Origin: Macrolepiota albuminosa
Lineage: Eukaryota > Basidiomycota > Agaricomycetes > Agaricales > Agaricaceae
Length of the DNA stretch: 64,000 nucleotides
Direction of reading: 5' to 3'
Assembly: GCA_027475525.1 (NCBI GenBank)
Contig: JAMWFC010000073.1
Location: forward strand, 1,335,413 to 1,399,412
Shown here one piece after another: positions 36,507 through 47,500 of the stretch. The notes beneath the pieces are model-generated. The model searched no databases, had not been told where the DNA came from, and saw nothing but the letters and a program-made list of their open reading frames with translations. Every line of letters starts with the position of its first letter. Position 1 is the first letter of the stretch. The position numbers were made by a program, and so were the translations under genes.

Positions 36507-36680
36507 TGTAACAGAGTCACATGTGTTGCTAGCGTCAACGACGCTATAATCATTTAGTAGAGTATTATGTAAGACAACATCTTGTTTTTACTCTAAGTAC
36601 TAGTCAAATCCGATACTGTGGTCTGATTTAGCACTGTGTGATACACACAAGATTGTTCTAACTCATAACCCAAGGTTTCA
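36507..36680 (+). repeat. Gypsy family 1 LTR shared by copy A and an upstream tail
   Basis: The 174-bp block TGTAACAGAG...GGTTTCA aligns with the intact 176-bp LTR, including GTCAACGACGCTATAAT and TAGCACTGTGTGA. It is followed by the same T-run and leader (TTAAATCTTCTGCTATCGGC). Confidence 0.88.
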
Positions 36681-36791
36681 TTTTTTTAAATCTTCTGCTA
36701 TCGGCTTTAGACTCTAGGTTTGTTACCGACTAGGCAACTCTCATCAAAACCTCTTGATTTTCTGTTGGCATCACATTGAAAACGTGCTTCC

Positions 36792-39700
36792 ATGACTGGT
36801 TCTCTTGATCCGGACCCCCCTTTCCCAGCTGTAGACACAGGTGAACCACCTGTGCTTCAAGCAGGGAAGATGTAATCTGCGTCTGCATATCAACCCCCGC
36901 CAAAGCGGGACAAGAAGATACCTTGTGATGTCAGTGCAAGCTTTGGAATGCCTGGTGGGCTATCCATATCACGGATAATGTCCATTGTACTACCTGGTGG
37001 TAAACCAGGAGAGAGATCTGCGGTCTCAGGAGTGTCGCTGCCAGTGAGTCAAATGCCTTTATTGATGTATCCAGTATTGCCCGAGAGCTCGTCAGCTCAT
37101 TCTGAGGGTCAACCGGACGTTACCCAGTACTCAGAAATGGTACAAGGCAGCGTGTTTGCGCATAGTACTCCATTCCAGACTGCACCTACTGAACGGCATT
37201 TGGAATATGTAGCCGATGCTGCTACTGAACTGGGACCGTCGTCGTTGACGACACAAGGACAGAAGCAAGGACCAGCAATAGTGGCCAGTAGGGAGGATGA
37301 TGATGTCGTAAGGTTGGAAAAGGCGTCAACAGCGCCTGGAAGTCCAGAGTTGCACAGAAGAGCCGGCAAACAGCCGCAGGTGAGGCATGATGGCATCAGG
37401 AGAGTTATGGACTTAGAATCCGAGCTGGATTCCTCAGATGATGAGGAAAGCAAAAGGTCGCACTCGACCTTGTCTATACAGTTACAGCTGGTATTGGACC
37501 GATATCTGTCGGTCGCAAAGGAATCGACGTGAAAGCGTCTGCAGCTTTATGTAGTAAAGCACTTACAGTTGCTGGCTGCTATGAGCCACAATGTATCCCG
37601 TGCAGATTCGAATGAATATATCGAATTGTTTGTGCGCATCTTCGAACTCGAAGTGGTGGAATACCTTAAGCACAAAGTGGCGTGAAGGTCAGCAGTCTCA
37701 ACGGCTACTCCAGCTGACTCAGTAGAATGTGAGATGAGTGTGCGCCAATGAGCACCATTAATTGCAGACGCGATGGAATTGCTCAATGCACCTTGTCAGG
37801 CTAATGAGTCTCAGCAAGACTACGTTCGGCAGCAGAATGCCGCAAACCGTCAACGCATTGTCAGTGGAGTGCCTCAGCAGGCATTGTCTGAGGTAGAGAC
37901 TGTGACGACAACTCCGGCAGAACCAGAGGTACTACTTGCAGTGCAGGAGGTTAAGACACCTCAAAAGCAAGTTACAATCAAGGAAAAGGTGGACAAAGTC
38001 CACATTCTTGAGGAGCAAACACGACCACAATGCGTAGTGCAACGTGTCCACCTAGTGGACAACTGGAATGAATGCATCAATTACCAGAGGATATGCAACC
38101 AGGACTTGCGCAATCATGGTGAGTCGTTAATTGACAACCAGGGGGTAGCCTTTGAAGGGCGTGAGGGTGTAATGCCTGTTGATGATATGCGGCAACAATT
38201 CGCAGCTTGAACGGCTGAACCGGACAGAGGTTCAGGTGGTAGTGATAATAGTAGTGATCACTACGGACGGAGGGAGCCAAGTCGTCGCAATAACAACGGT
38301 GGAGATTGTGATCGCAAAAATAACGATTGAGACAATAATAATCATCATGATAGTGGCAGGCAGGCTGGTGGATTATCAGCAGAGCAACAAGTGAGGCAAC
38401 AGCCCACCCCACGGCCAGAAAGAGCGGCCAATGAGCACCTGTTTCACAGTCCTCAGGCATTTTTGATGCCCGCACCTCATGAATTGCGTGAAACTACGCT
38501 GGGAATGAATGAAGCGGTCAGGATCCATATGGATCATATGCATGACCGTCTCACTTGTCTGGTGGATGACTGCCTTGGAGTCAGGTTTAAATTCCCTGTG
38601 GGGGTAAGTCCCCGTAAATCCAATGGTAAGCACATATGTGCGTACACCAGAGGACATAGGTTCTCTCAACTGGAGGACTGGGCCATGGACGTGTGCTACC
38701 ACCTCGCAGCCTGCTGCTATGGTGGAGACGACATGGACCAGGAAAGGATATTTGTGCTACACAAATTTATGGAGGGAGAGGCTCGGAATTGGTTCCGTTG
38801 CCATGTTCTCCACATTAATCGCGACAAACCGCATTGGACATTTAAAGAAGTCCTGATAGGACTGTATAATCGTTTTGTCAACGCTGCTACAATGCAGGAA
38901 GCTCATGATGCCTTTAGAAAGGCAGTGTATGACGCTAAGACTGGCGTCCAGACCTTTTATGATGACCTGGTGGGTCATGCACAGAATATGGCCATCTATC
39001 CAGACGAATACACTATTCACGAGACATTCCTGGACAGAATACCTGCAGACATGAGGAGAGCGTTAATACGCGATGACAATTTGTCTCCGGAGGTCAATAC
39101 TGTGACCAAATTCTTGGCGTATGCCATCCATTATGAGCAGCGGAGTTCATGCCAAGGAACCGTGAACCGTCAGGCAGTGAAGGTGGGAACCTTCCTGGCC
39201 AAACGGATGAAGATGGAGAACAATTGCAATCTGCAATTCGTTGTCCGTAAGACGATTCCTAGAGGCCAACGGCCTCGATCGAAGCCTGCTGGACAATTGC
39301 CAGCAAAGGATAGTCGACCCTTTTCAAGTCAGAATCAAGTAGCAACAAGAGGGGTGGTAGCGCCTGCAGCACATATGGCAGGCAAACCCACTGGGGCCCC
39401 AGGAGCGGCCCAGAGGAGGCCCGCCGGAGATCCCTCAGTGTGCTACAATTGTGGCAGGAGCAGGCATTTTGCTAAGGAATGTCCTGCCCCTCCTAAGGCA
39501 CACATCCAAGCAGCCCATATGGCTGCAGCACCGAGCAATGTCGTCAGTGACGACAAGGATAATGAGATTGTCGACAAAATGGAGGAGGAGCTGCAAGTAG
39601 AGGCTGACGGGTCGGAAGTGGATGATGCCAAGAGCATCCAGATTGATGGCGATGAGTATGTCGCAGTGAATGTGTATGACAGCGACTATTGTGCTCATGA

Positions 39701-40245
39701 TGATGAGGAAGAACACCTGTTTGCACTGACTGAGTGCCGTGGAGATCAGTGCGTCCAAATGAGACATGTAACCCTGCAGGAGGCAACTAATAAGTTGCAG
39801 AGGCCACACTATACTCCCGAGGAGAAGGAGTGCCTGGTCACGTATGTTGATGTCAATGAACATCTGGCATGGACATTGTGGGACTCCGGGAGTACCACTA
39901 CAGGCATTACACCCTAGTTTGCTCATGTCAATGCAATTTGTGTTCATGAACTGGAGGAGCTGTTGTTGCTCCAGCTGGGGACTGTAGGGAGTCGCGCCAT
40001 GGTGCAGTTTGGCGTGTAAGTGAGAATAAAGACGTCAGGAACGTTGACGAAAGAATATGTGGATATAGCGAATTTTGATCGGTACGCCGTTCATGCATAA
40101 GAACAAGGTGTCGCTAGATTTTGTGAACAACATGGTTGTTGTGAATGGTACGCCTTTGAAGGTGGAGAAAGTTGTGTTAAACAACACAGATGGTCGTTTG
40201 AGGCGCTATCGCACAACTGAAAAGTGGCGTGATGAATGCAACTGA
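36792..40245 (+). pseudogene. Gypsy family 1 copy A gag-protease, decayed
   Basis: ATG at 36792 begins MTGSLDPDPPFPAVD, as in the intact copy. Long open pieces follow (36948-37532, 37773-38210, 38391-39917) with the gag core, zinc knuckle CYNCGRSRHFAKEC and protease (LWDSGSTTTGITP). Stops at about 37530, 37683 and 37749 are TGA where the intact copy has CGA, and 39915 is TAG for CAG. A small deletion near 40080 removes several codons. The gag stop TGA (40243-40245) is followed by CTAG, exactly as in the intact element. Confidence 0.88.
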
Positions 40246-41157
40246 CTAGATGGTCATAGGAGAGCGACTGTACAGGAGGTGGAAGATGAACAGGTCCCAC
40301 CAAAAAGCCTGCCGGCAGACTTGCCAGCTATACTGATGTCTGAGGAAGAGTTTCAAGGAACTCTGAAGAAGGGGAAGCACCTGGATGTGATTGGGTGTAC
40401 CAATGGAAAGCCTAAGCAGGCTGTACAGTGCAAGAATGAGCGTGGTAAACGTGTGGTGGAGTCGCTGGAATGCCAGCCGACTAGCTCTTGAGTGAAGGTT
40501 GAGGATCTCGTCAAGGATGAGGTATACAGTATGATGGGAACTGTGGGGAGCACTAGGTCGCTAATGGATCGACCAGTGCCTCGGCCAGGATTGCAATGGG
40601 TGTATGACCCACAAATGCCATGGGAGTGGAATGAGTTGGTGGCGTCAATGGTGACGCAGACTATGGGAAGGGTGCAGGTGACCCAGACAGGGGAAGTATA
40701 CCGTCATGCACGAGAGGACAAGATTTCCAAAACAGTGGATATTGTACTTGATGGACTCTCGCTGAAAGCGAGAAGTGTGCAGTCGTCGTCAAGTACGACG
40801 AGAGTGGTGGATAGACAACCTGTTGTAAGGTTGAACCCAAGAGATCTCACAGAAGAGCATGTATGTGCCTTACGGGAGCGATTTGAACCAAAGGTTCAGC
40901 CGTGTATAGCATGCATAGTAAAAGGGAAAGGTAAGGCTGTGAGCCTTACAGAGGAAGATATTCCTCGACTGCGCCAGCAATGGCAACAGGAGTTTGCTGA
41001 TATTGTCAATGGAACAAAGGAGGAGCTTCCTCTGTGGCGGGAGGTTAACCATGAGATTAACCTCATTGACAATATTAAGCAGTACAAGTATCATCTGCCT
41101 TGCTGTCTGCAAGCACTACAGGATCAACTTTGTGAAAAGACAAATAGATACATAAAT

Positions 41158-41311
41158 GCAAAGTGGTGGGAACCACAACCAGCGGTGCAAGCTGCACCAT
41201 TACTTTGTATTCCCAAGAAAGATGGGACGTTAAGGCAAAGTGGTGGGAACCACAACCAGCGGTGCAAGCTGCACCATTACTTTGTATTCCCAAGAAAGAT
41301 GGGACGTTAAG
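41158..41311. repeat. Exact 77-bp tandem duplication (6 of 10)
   Basis: Units 41158-41234 and 41235-41311 are identical, in the start of copy A RT. Confidence 0.95.
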
Positions 41312-41383
41312 GACTGCATTGGATGCACGACAGCACAATGATAATACAGTCAAGGATGTGACGCCTCTTCCAGATCAAACCTC

Positions 41384-41620
41384 ATTGACAATATTAAGCA
41401 GTACAAGTATCATCTGCCTCGCTGTCCATGAGCACTACAGGAGCAACTTTGTGAAAAGACAAATGGATACATAAACGCAAAGTGGTGGGAACCATGACCA
41501 GCAGTGCAAGCTGCACCATTACTTTGTATTCCCAAGAAGGATGGGACATTAAGGACTGCATTGGATGCGCGACAGCACAATGATAATACAGTCAAGGATG
41601 TGACGCCTCTTCCAGATCAG
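41384..41620 (+). repeat. Second, diverged copy of the RT start in copy A
   Basis: The segment from CCTCATTGACAATATTAAGC at 41384 repeats 41069-41372 (238 bp once the 77-bp artefact is discounted) with several base differences, such as GCTGTCCATGAGC against GCTGTCTGCAAGC. Being non-identical, it is either an old local duplication or a misjoin between two repeat copies. Confidence 0.75.
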
Positions 41621-43482
41621 GAAGTAATACAAGAAGATGTCGCAACAGCAAAGTATAGGTCAAAAATCGACCTCACAGACGCATACGAACAGGTCCGCAT
41701 ACACGAAGAGAATATACCAAAGACGTTGTTCTTGTCCCTGATGGGGACGTTTGTGAGTAACATCATGCAGATTGGTGATTGTAATGCACCGGCGACATTT
41801 CAGAGGTTAATGACCTCAATCTTCCAAGATGTAATCGGGAAGTTTATGCACGTCTATTTAGACGATATATTCATCTTTTCTGACTCCATTGAGGAGCATG
41901 AGCAGCACCTACAAGTCATATTTGAACGACTACAGAAGGCCAGCCTCTATCTCAAATGGAAGAAGTGTGAGTTGTACACAACTAGTATCAACTGTCTCGG
42001 TCACATCATTGACAAGAAGGGGATTCACCCGGACATGGATAAGCTTGACCAAATTCGAGAGTGGTGTACTCCATGCACATATAATGATATCCAATGATTT
42101 GTTGGACTTGTAAACTATATTGGCAACTTTTTGCCAGACATCATGGCCTATACAGGGCCACTCATGGCCATGACCCAGAATGGGTCCCCTTTTCACTGGA
42201 GACCGCTGCATCAGCAGTGTTTTGAGATGATTAAGCGCATATGCGCAAAGACACCAGTCATCCGGCCAATTGATCCACGCATCAACGAGCCCATCTGGCT
42301 TATATGCGATGCATCGAAGACTGGGGTTGGGGCCATGTTTGGCCAAGGTAAAACATGGCAGACTTGCCAACCAGCAGGATTTATGTCCCATAAATTCACT
42401 GCTGCTCAGCAGAATTATGCTGTACACGAGTTAGAAACACTCGCTATCTTGGAAGCCCTCCTAAAATGGGAGGATAAACTGATGGGATATAAGATCCACA
42501 TCATTACGGATCACAAAGCACTAGAGTTCTTCAAGACTCAGGTGCACCTATCTCTGTGACAACATCGCTGGATTGACTACATGTCATGGTATCAGTTTGA
42601 CATCACTTATGTAAAAGGTGAATTGAACAAAGTCATGGATTGCCTGTCTCGATATTTCGAGAGTGATACTCGAGATGACGTCCATGACACGCATGACTAT
42701 GTCCAGGCGGACAAACGTATTGACCCAGAAGGCAAAGATTTGCCCCTGCATCAGTTCCACAAAATCAGGGAACATAGGGTTGAGCTACGTGCCATGCGAG
42801 CACAGGAAACACGTCGCAGTAAGTGACTGCACAAACAGTGAGAAGCTCGCAATATCGAAGCCCAGGTGCTGGTGGATCATGAGGCCCCTCAGCCAAGTGA
42901 AGAGATGAGGCAAGGGGTGCCTACAAGAGGTACTGATATGACGCTCCAGCAAGCGTTGGAGTCACAGGACCATATTCCTGCACCGGTCAACTTAGGCAAT
43001 GCGCAATTCTGCACACGTATCTAGCATGGATACAAGGATGATAATCTCTTCTTAGAGATTCTGAACAATATCCAAGCACATCTGCGCTTCAAGGTGGAGC
43101 AGCAGCTTGTCTACCTTACCAGACCCACAGGGTCCAAAGTCATCTGCATTCCCCAGGAGAGGTCATTGATTACGACTATCCTGGACCAGGCCCATAGAGT
43201 AGTGGGCCACTTCGGAACTCAGAAAACGCTGGACTATGTGTGACGCTGGTACTGGTGGCCACAAATGGCCAAAGAGACGAGCCAATTCTGCTCAACATGC
43301 GAGCTATGTCAACAGTTGAAAGTATTGACCTTGAAGCCACCGGGAAAGCTTTATTTGCTACCCATACTGGTCAAACCCTGGGATTCAATTGGGATGGACT
43401 TTATAGGTCCGTTCCCCGAGTCAAAAGGTTTTAACTACCTTTGGGTAGTGATCTGCAGAATGACCAGTATGGTCACATAGAG

Positions 43483-43592
43483 ACATCACAACGGTACATG
43501 TCATACGTTGTACGGAAGCCCGCTTTGTGCCGTACCATACGTGTCCAGCGGAGTCCGCTACACTGGAGGGGAGCAGTCCCCACAGTGTCGTA
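43483..43592 (+). repeat. Dispersed repeat, copy of 27517-27627
   Basis: The segment begins AGACATCACAACGGTACATG and starts right at the point where copy A breaks off. It keeps CpG sites that the other copy has lost. Confidence 0.7.
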
Positions 43593-44104
43593 GAATACAG
43601 AGCCGCGGACATGTCACAATGTGCTGTATGACACGGTCCAGTGGATCGATAAAAGGCGGGCACACACATGCGCACGCAGGCCCGGCGGATGCCAGCGGAC
43701 ACTAGCGGACGTCAATGTGCGTCAGCGGCCGCCGGCGGGCATCAGCACACGAGTGAAAACCTCCTCCATTGGCGGACTTCATGGCATGAATAAACCCTCC
43801 TCGAGGTTCCCCATTTCCCTCCCCTCTCCATTCCTCCCCGCAATAACTCGAGGCTGCGCGTCTCCCCTTCCATCCTTTTCCCACCCCCGACGCCAGCATA
43901 CGTCCACGAAAGGGCCCTGAAAATCTACGCAGGCCTATGCAAGCCACCAGCGGACATCCACGCAGACATACGTCGACGGACTCAAACCTACGTGGGCCCT
44001 CCCAGGCCTGCGCAGGACACCAGCGGACATCCACAGAGGCCTACGCAGGTCCACGGAGTCTGGTTGGACCAAGGAAAAAAGTAACTTCGTCTTGCCCGCC
44101 GTAT
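43593..44104. repeat. GC-rich stretch of imperfect CAGCGGAC-type repeats
   Basis: Short motifs such as AGCGGAC, CCAGCGGACA and CGCAGGCC recur with irregular spacing between about 43665 and 44055. Similar motifs occur at 55790-55915 and 56280-56345 on the other side of the young gypsy element, so both flanks look like one pre-insertion locus. No gene is supported. Confidence 0.5.
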
Positions 44105-44183
44105 GCCTGTGGGGGGGAATCGAACCCCCGGCCTTGGGAAAGCCTCCAGCAACGGAACGCACATTTAACCGTTGCACCACAGG
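44105..44183 (-). tRNA. tRNA-like gene or tRNA-derived repeat
   Basis: On the minus strand a perfect 7-bp acceptor (CCTGTGG with CCACAGG) encloses a D-arm-like A-box region (TGGTGCAACGGTTAA) and a perfect T-arm, GGGGG-TTCGATT-CCCCC, directly next to the acceptor. The total is 78 nt plus discriminator. The anticodon arm is weak (TTCC/GGAG with an odd loop) and an extra hairpin follows, so the isotype cannot be called. Relatives with the same CCTGTGGT start form a cluster at 56.4-57.9 kb. It could be a real tRNA, a pseudogene or a tRNA-derived repeat. Confidence 0.5.
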
Positions 44184-44233
44184 TCCGTTACTAACGGATA
44201 AATTCAAAGGTTGGATAACACAATGAACGGACG

Positions 44234-44409
44234 TGTAACGGAGTCATCCGTCTTACCATCAGCGTCAACGACGCTATAATCCTTTAGTAGAGTATTACGT
44301 AAGATAACATCTTGTTTTCGCACTAAGTACTAGTCAAATCCGATATTGCGGTCTGATTTAGCACTGTGTGAAATACACAGATAGTTCTAGCTAGTAACCG
44401 CAGGTTACA
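44234..44409 (+). repeat. 5' LTR of the young gypsy element
   Basis: TGTAACGGAG...GGTTACA, 176 bp, with terminal TGTAAC/GTTACA inverted ends. It contains the hairpin AGCGTC-AAC-GACGCT (44261-44275) overlapping a TATA-like CTATAAT (44274-44280), and GTAAGA at 44299, a possible splice donor if transcripts start upstream of it. Immediately downstream is a T-run and TTAAATCTTCTGCTATCGGC, shared by all family 1 copies; no standard TGG primer site touches the LTR. Confidence 0.95.
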
Positions 44410-44520
44410 TTTTTTTAAATCTTCTGCTATCGGCTTTAGACTCTGGGCTTGTCACCGACTAGGCAACTCTCATCAAAACCTTTCGATTCTCTGTTGGCAT
44501 CACGCTGAAAACGTGCTTCC

Positions 44521-47500
44521 ATGACTGGCTCTCTTGATCCGGATCCTCCGCTCCCAGCTGCAGACGCAGGTGACTTACCTGTGCTTCCGGCTGTGAAGAC
44601 GCAATCTGCGTCAGCATACCAACCTCCGCCAAAGCGGGATGAAAAGACTCCTCGCGATGTCAGCGCGAGCTTTGGAATGCCTGGTGGGCTATCCGTATCA
44701 CGGATGATGTCCATTGTACGACCTGGTGGAAAACCAGGAGAGAGATCTGCGGTCTCAGGAGTGTCGCTGCCAGCGAGCCAAATGCCTTCACTAATGTACC
44801 CGGTATTGCCCGAGAGCTCTTCAGCTCCTTCTGAGGGTCAACCGGACGTTACCCAGTACTCGGAAATGGTACAAGGCAGCGCATTTGCGCATAGCACCCC
44901 ATTCCGGACTGCACCGATGGAACGGCATTTGGAATATGTGGCCAACGCTGCCACTGAACCGGGACCGTCGTCGTTGACGACACAAGGACAGAAGCAAGGA
45001 CCAGCAATAGTGGTCAGTCGGGAGGACGACAATGTCGTAGGGTTGGAAAAGGCGTCACCAGCGCCTGGAATTCCAGAGTTGCACAGGCGGGCCGGCAACC
45101 AGCCGCAAGTGAGGCATGATGGCCTCAGGAGAGTTATGGACTTAGAGTCCGAGTTGGAGTCCTCAGATGATGAGGAAAGCAAAAGGTCACATTCGACCTT
45201 GTCTATCCAGCTACAGCTAGTGTTGGACCGATATCCGTCGGTCGTGAAGGAATCGACGCGAAAGCGTCTTCAGCTGTATGTAGTGAAGCACTTACAGTTG
45301 CTGGCCGCTAGGAGCCACGATGTACCCCGTGCAGATTCGAGTGAATATATCGAATTGTTTGTGCGCATCTTCGAACTCGAAGTAGTGGAATACCTTAAGC
45401 GCAAAGCGGCGCGAGGGTCAGCAGTCTCAACGGCTACTCCAGCTGACTCCGTAGAATGTGAGATGAGTGTGCGCAGGCGAGCGCCACTAATCGCGGACGC
45501 AATGGAATTGCTCAATGCGCCTCGTCAGGCTAATGAGTCTCAGCAAGACTACATTCGGCGTCAGAACGCCGCAAACCGTCAACGCATTGTTAGCGGAGTG
45601 CCTCAGCAGGCATTGTCTGAGGTGGAGACTGTAACGACGACTCCGGCAGAGCCAGAGGCAGCACTTGCAGTGCAGGAGGTTAAAACACCTCGTAAGCAAG
45701 TTACAATCAAGGAGGAGGTGGACGAAGTCCACATTCTTGAGGAGCGAACGCGACCACGACGCGTAGTGCGACGCGTCCACCTAGTGGACAACTGGAATGA
45801 ACGCGTCAATTACCAAAGGATACGCAACCAGGACTTGCGCGATCATGGTGAGTCGTTCATTGACGACCAGGGGGTAGTCTTTGAAGGGCGTGAGGGCGTA
45901 ACGCCTGTCGATGACATGCGGCGACAATTCGCGGCTCGGACTGCTGAACCGGACAGAGATCCGGGTGGTAGTGACGACAGTAGTGGTCACTACGAACGGA
46001 GGGAGCCAAATCGTCGCAATCCCGACGGTGGAGACCGTGATCGTAGGAATGACGATCAGGACGATAGTAATCGTCGTGACAGGGGCAGGCAGGCTGGTGG
46101 ATTACCAGCAGAGCAACAAGTGAGGCAACAGCCCACCACACGGCCGGAAAGAGTGGCCAATGAGCACCTGTTTCGCAGCCCCCGGGCATTCTCGATGCCC
46201 GCACCTCATGATTTGCGTGAAACTACGCCGGGAATGAATGAAGCGGTCAGGATCCATATGGATCATATGCATGACCGCCTCACTCGTCTGGTGGATGACT
46301 CCCTGGGAGTCCGATTTAAGTTTCCTGCTGGGGTAAGCCCCCGTAAATCCGATGGTAAGCACATACGTGCGTACGCTGGAGGACATAGGTTCTCTCAACT
46401 GGAGGACTGGGCCATGGACGTGTGCTACCACCTCGCAGCCTGCTGCTATGGTGGAGACAACATGGACCAGGAAAGGATATTCGTGCTCCACGAATTTATG
46501 GAAGGAGAGGCTCGGAATTGGTTCCGTCGCCATGTTCTCCACATTAATCGCGACAAATCGCACTGGACATTTAAAGAGGTCCTGATAGGACTGTATAATC
46601 GATTCGTCAACGCTGCTACGATGCAGGAAGCTCGTGATGCCTTTAGAAAGGCAGTGTATGACGCTAAGACTGGCGTCCAGACCTTTTATGATGACCTGGT
46701 GGGTCATGCACAGAATATGGCCGTCTATCCAGACGAATACACTATCCGCGAGACATTCCTGGACGGAATACCCGCAGACATGAGGAGAGCGTTGATACGC
46801 GACGATAACTTGTCTCCGGAGGTCAATACTGTGACCGAATTCTTGGCGTATGCCATCCGTTACGAGCAGTCGACACGGACTGCAAACCATTATGAGCAGC
46901 GTAGTTCACGCCGAGGACCAGTGAACCGTCAGGCAGTGAAGGTGGGAACCTTCCTGGCCAAACGGACAGATATGGAGAATAATCGCAATCCGCGATTCGT
47001 TGTTCGTAAGACAATACATGGAGGCCAACGGCCTCGATCGAAACCTGTTGGACAATTGCCAGTAAAGGACATTCGACCCTCTTCGGGTCAGAATCAAGTA
47101 GCACCAAGAGGAGTGGTGGCGCCTGCAGCGCGTATGGCGGGTAAAACCGCTGGAGTTCAAGGAGTGGGCCAGAGAAGGCCTGCCGGGGATCCCTCAGCGT
47201 GCTACAATTGTGGCAGGAGCGGGCACTTTGCTAAGGAGTGTCCCGCCCCTCCTAAGGCACACATCCGGGCGGCCCATACGGCTGCGGCACCGAGCGATGT
47301 CGTCAGTGACGACGAGGACGATGAAATCGTCGATGAAATCGAGGAGGAGCCGCAAGTAGAGGCTGACGGGTCGGAAGTGGATGACGCTGAGAGCGTCCAG
47401 ATTGATGGCGATGAATACGTCGCAGTGGATGTGTACGACAGCGACTACTATGCTCGTGATGACGAGGAGGAACACCTGTTTGCACTGACGGAGTGCCGGG

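Larger units (their letters stand above)
40246..43480 (+). pseudogene. Gypsy family 1 copy A pol, truncated in integrase
   Basis: Pol runs in frame after the gag UGA through N-terminal Pol, RT (HVYLDDIFIFSDS), RNase H (ICDASKTGVGAMFGQG) and the integrase zinc region (CSTCELCQQ). It stops matching at 43480 inside the integrase core after ICRMTSMV. TGA replaces CGA at about 42094, 42557 and 43241. The RT start is disturbed by a 77-bp duplication and a further local duplication (41384-41620). Integrase catalytic residues 2 and 3, the chromodomain, ORF3 and the 3' LTR are missing. Confidence 0.88.

Noticed and set aside
43421..44207. Open frames in the GC-rich flank left of the young gypsy
   Set aside because: Overlapping frames on both strands with no domain; produced by short GC-rich repeats.
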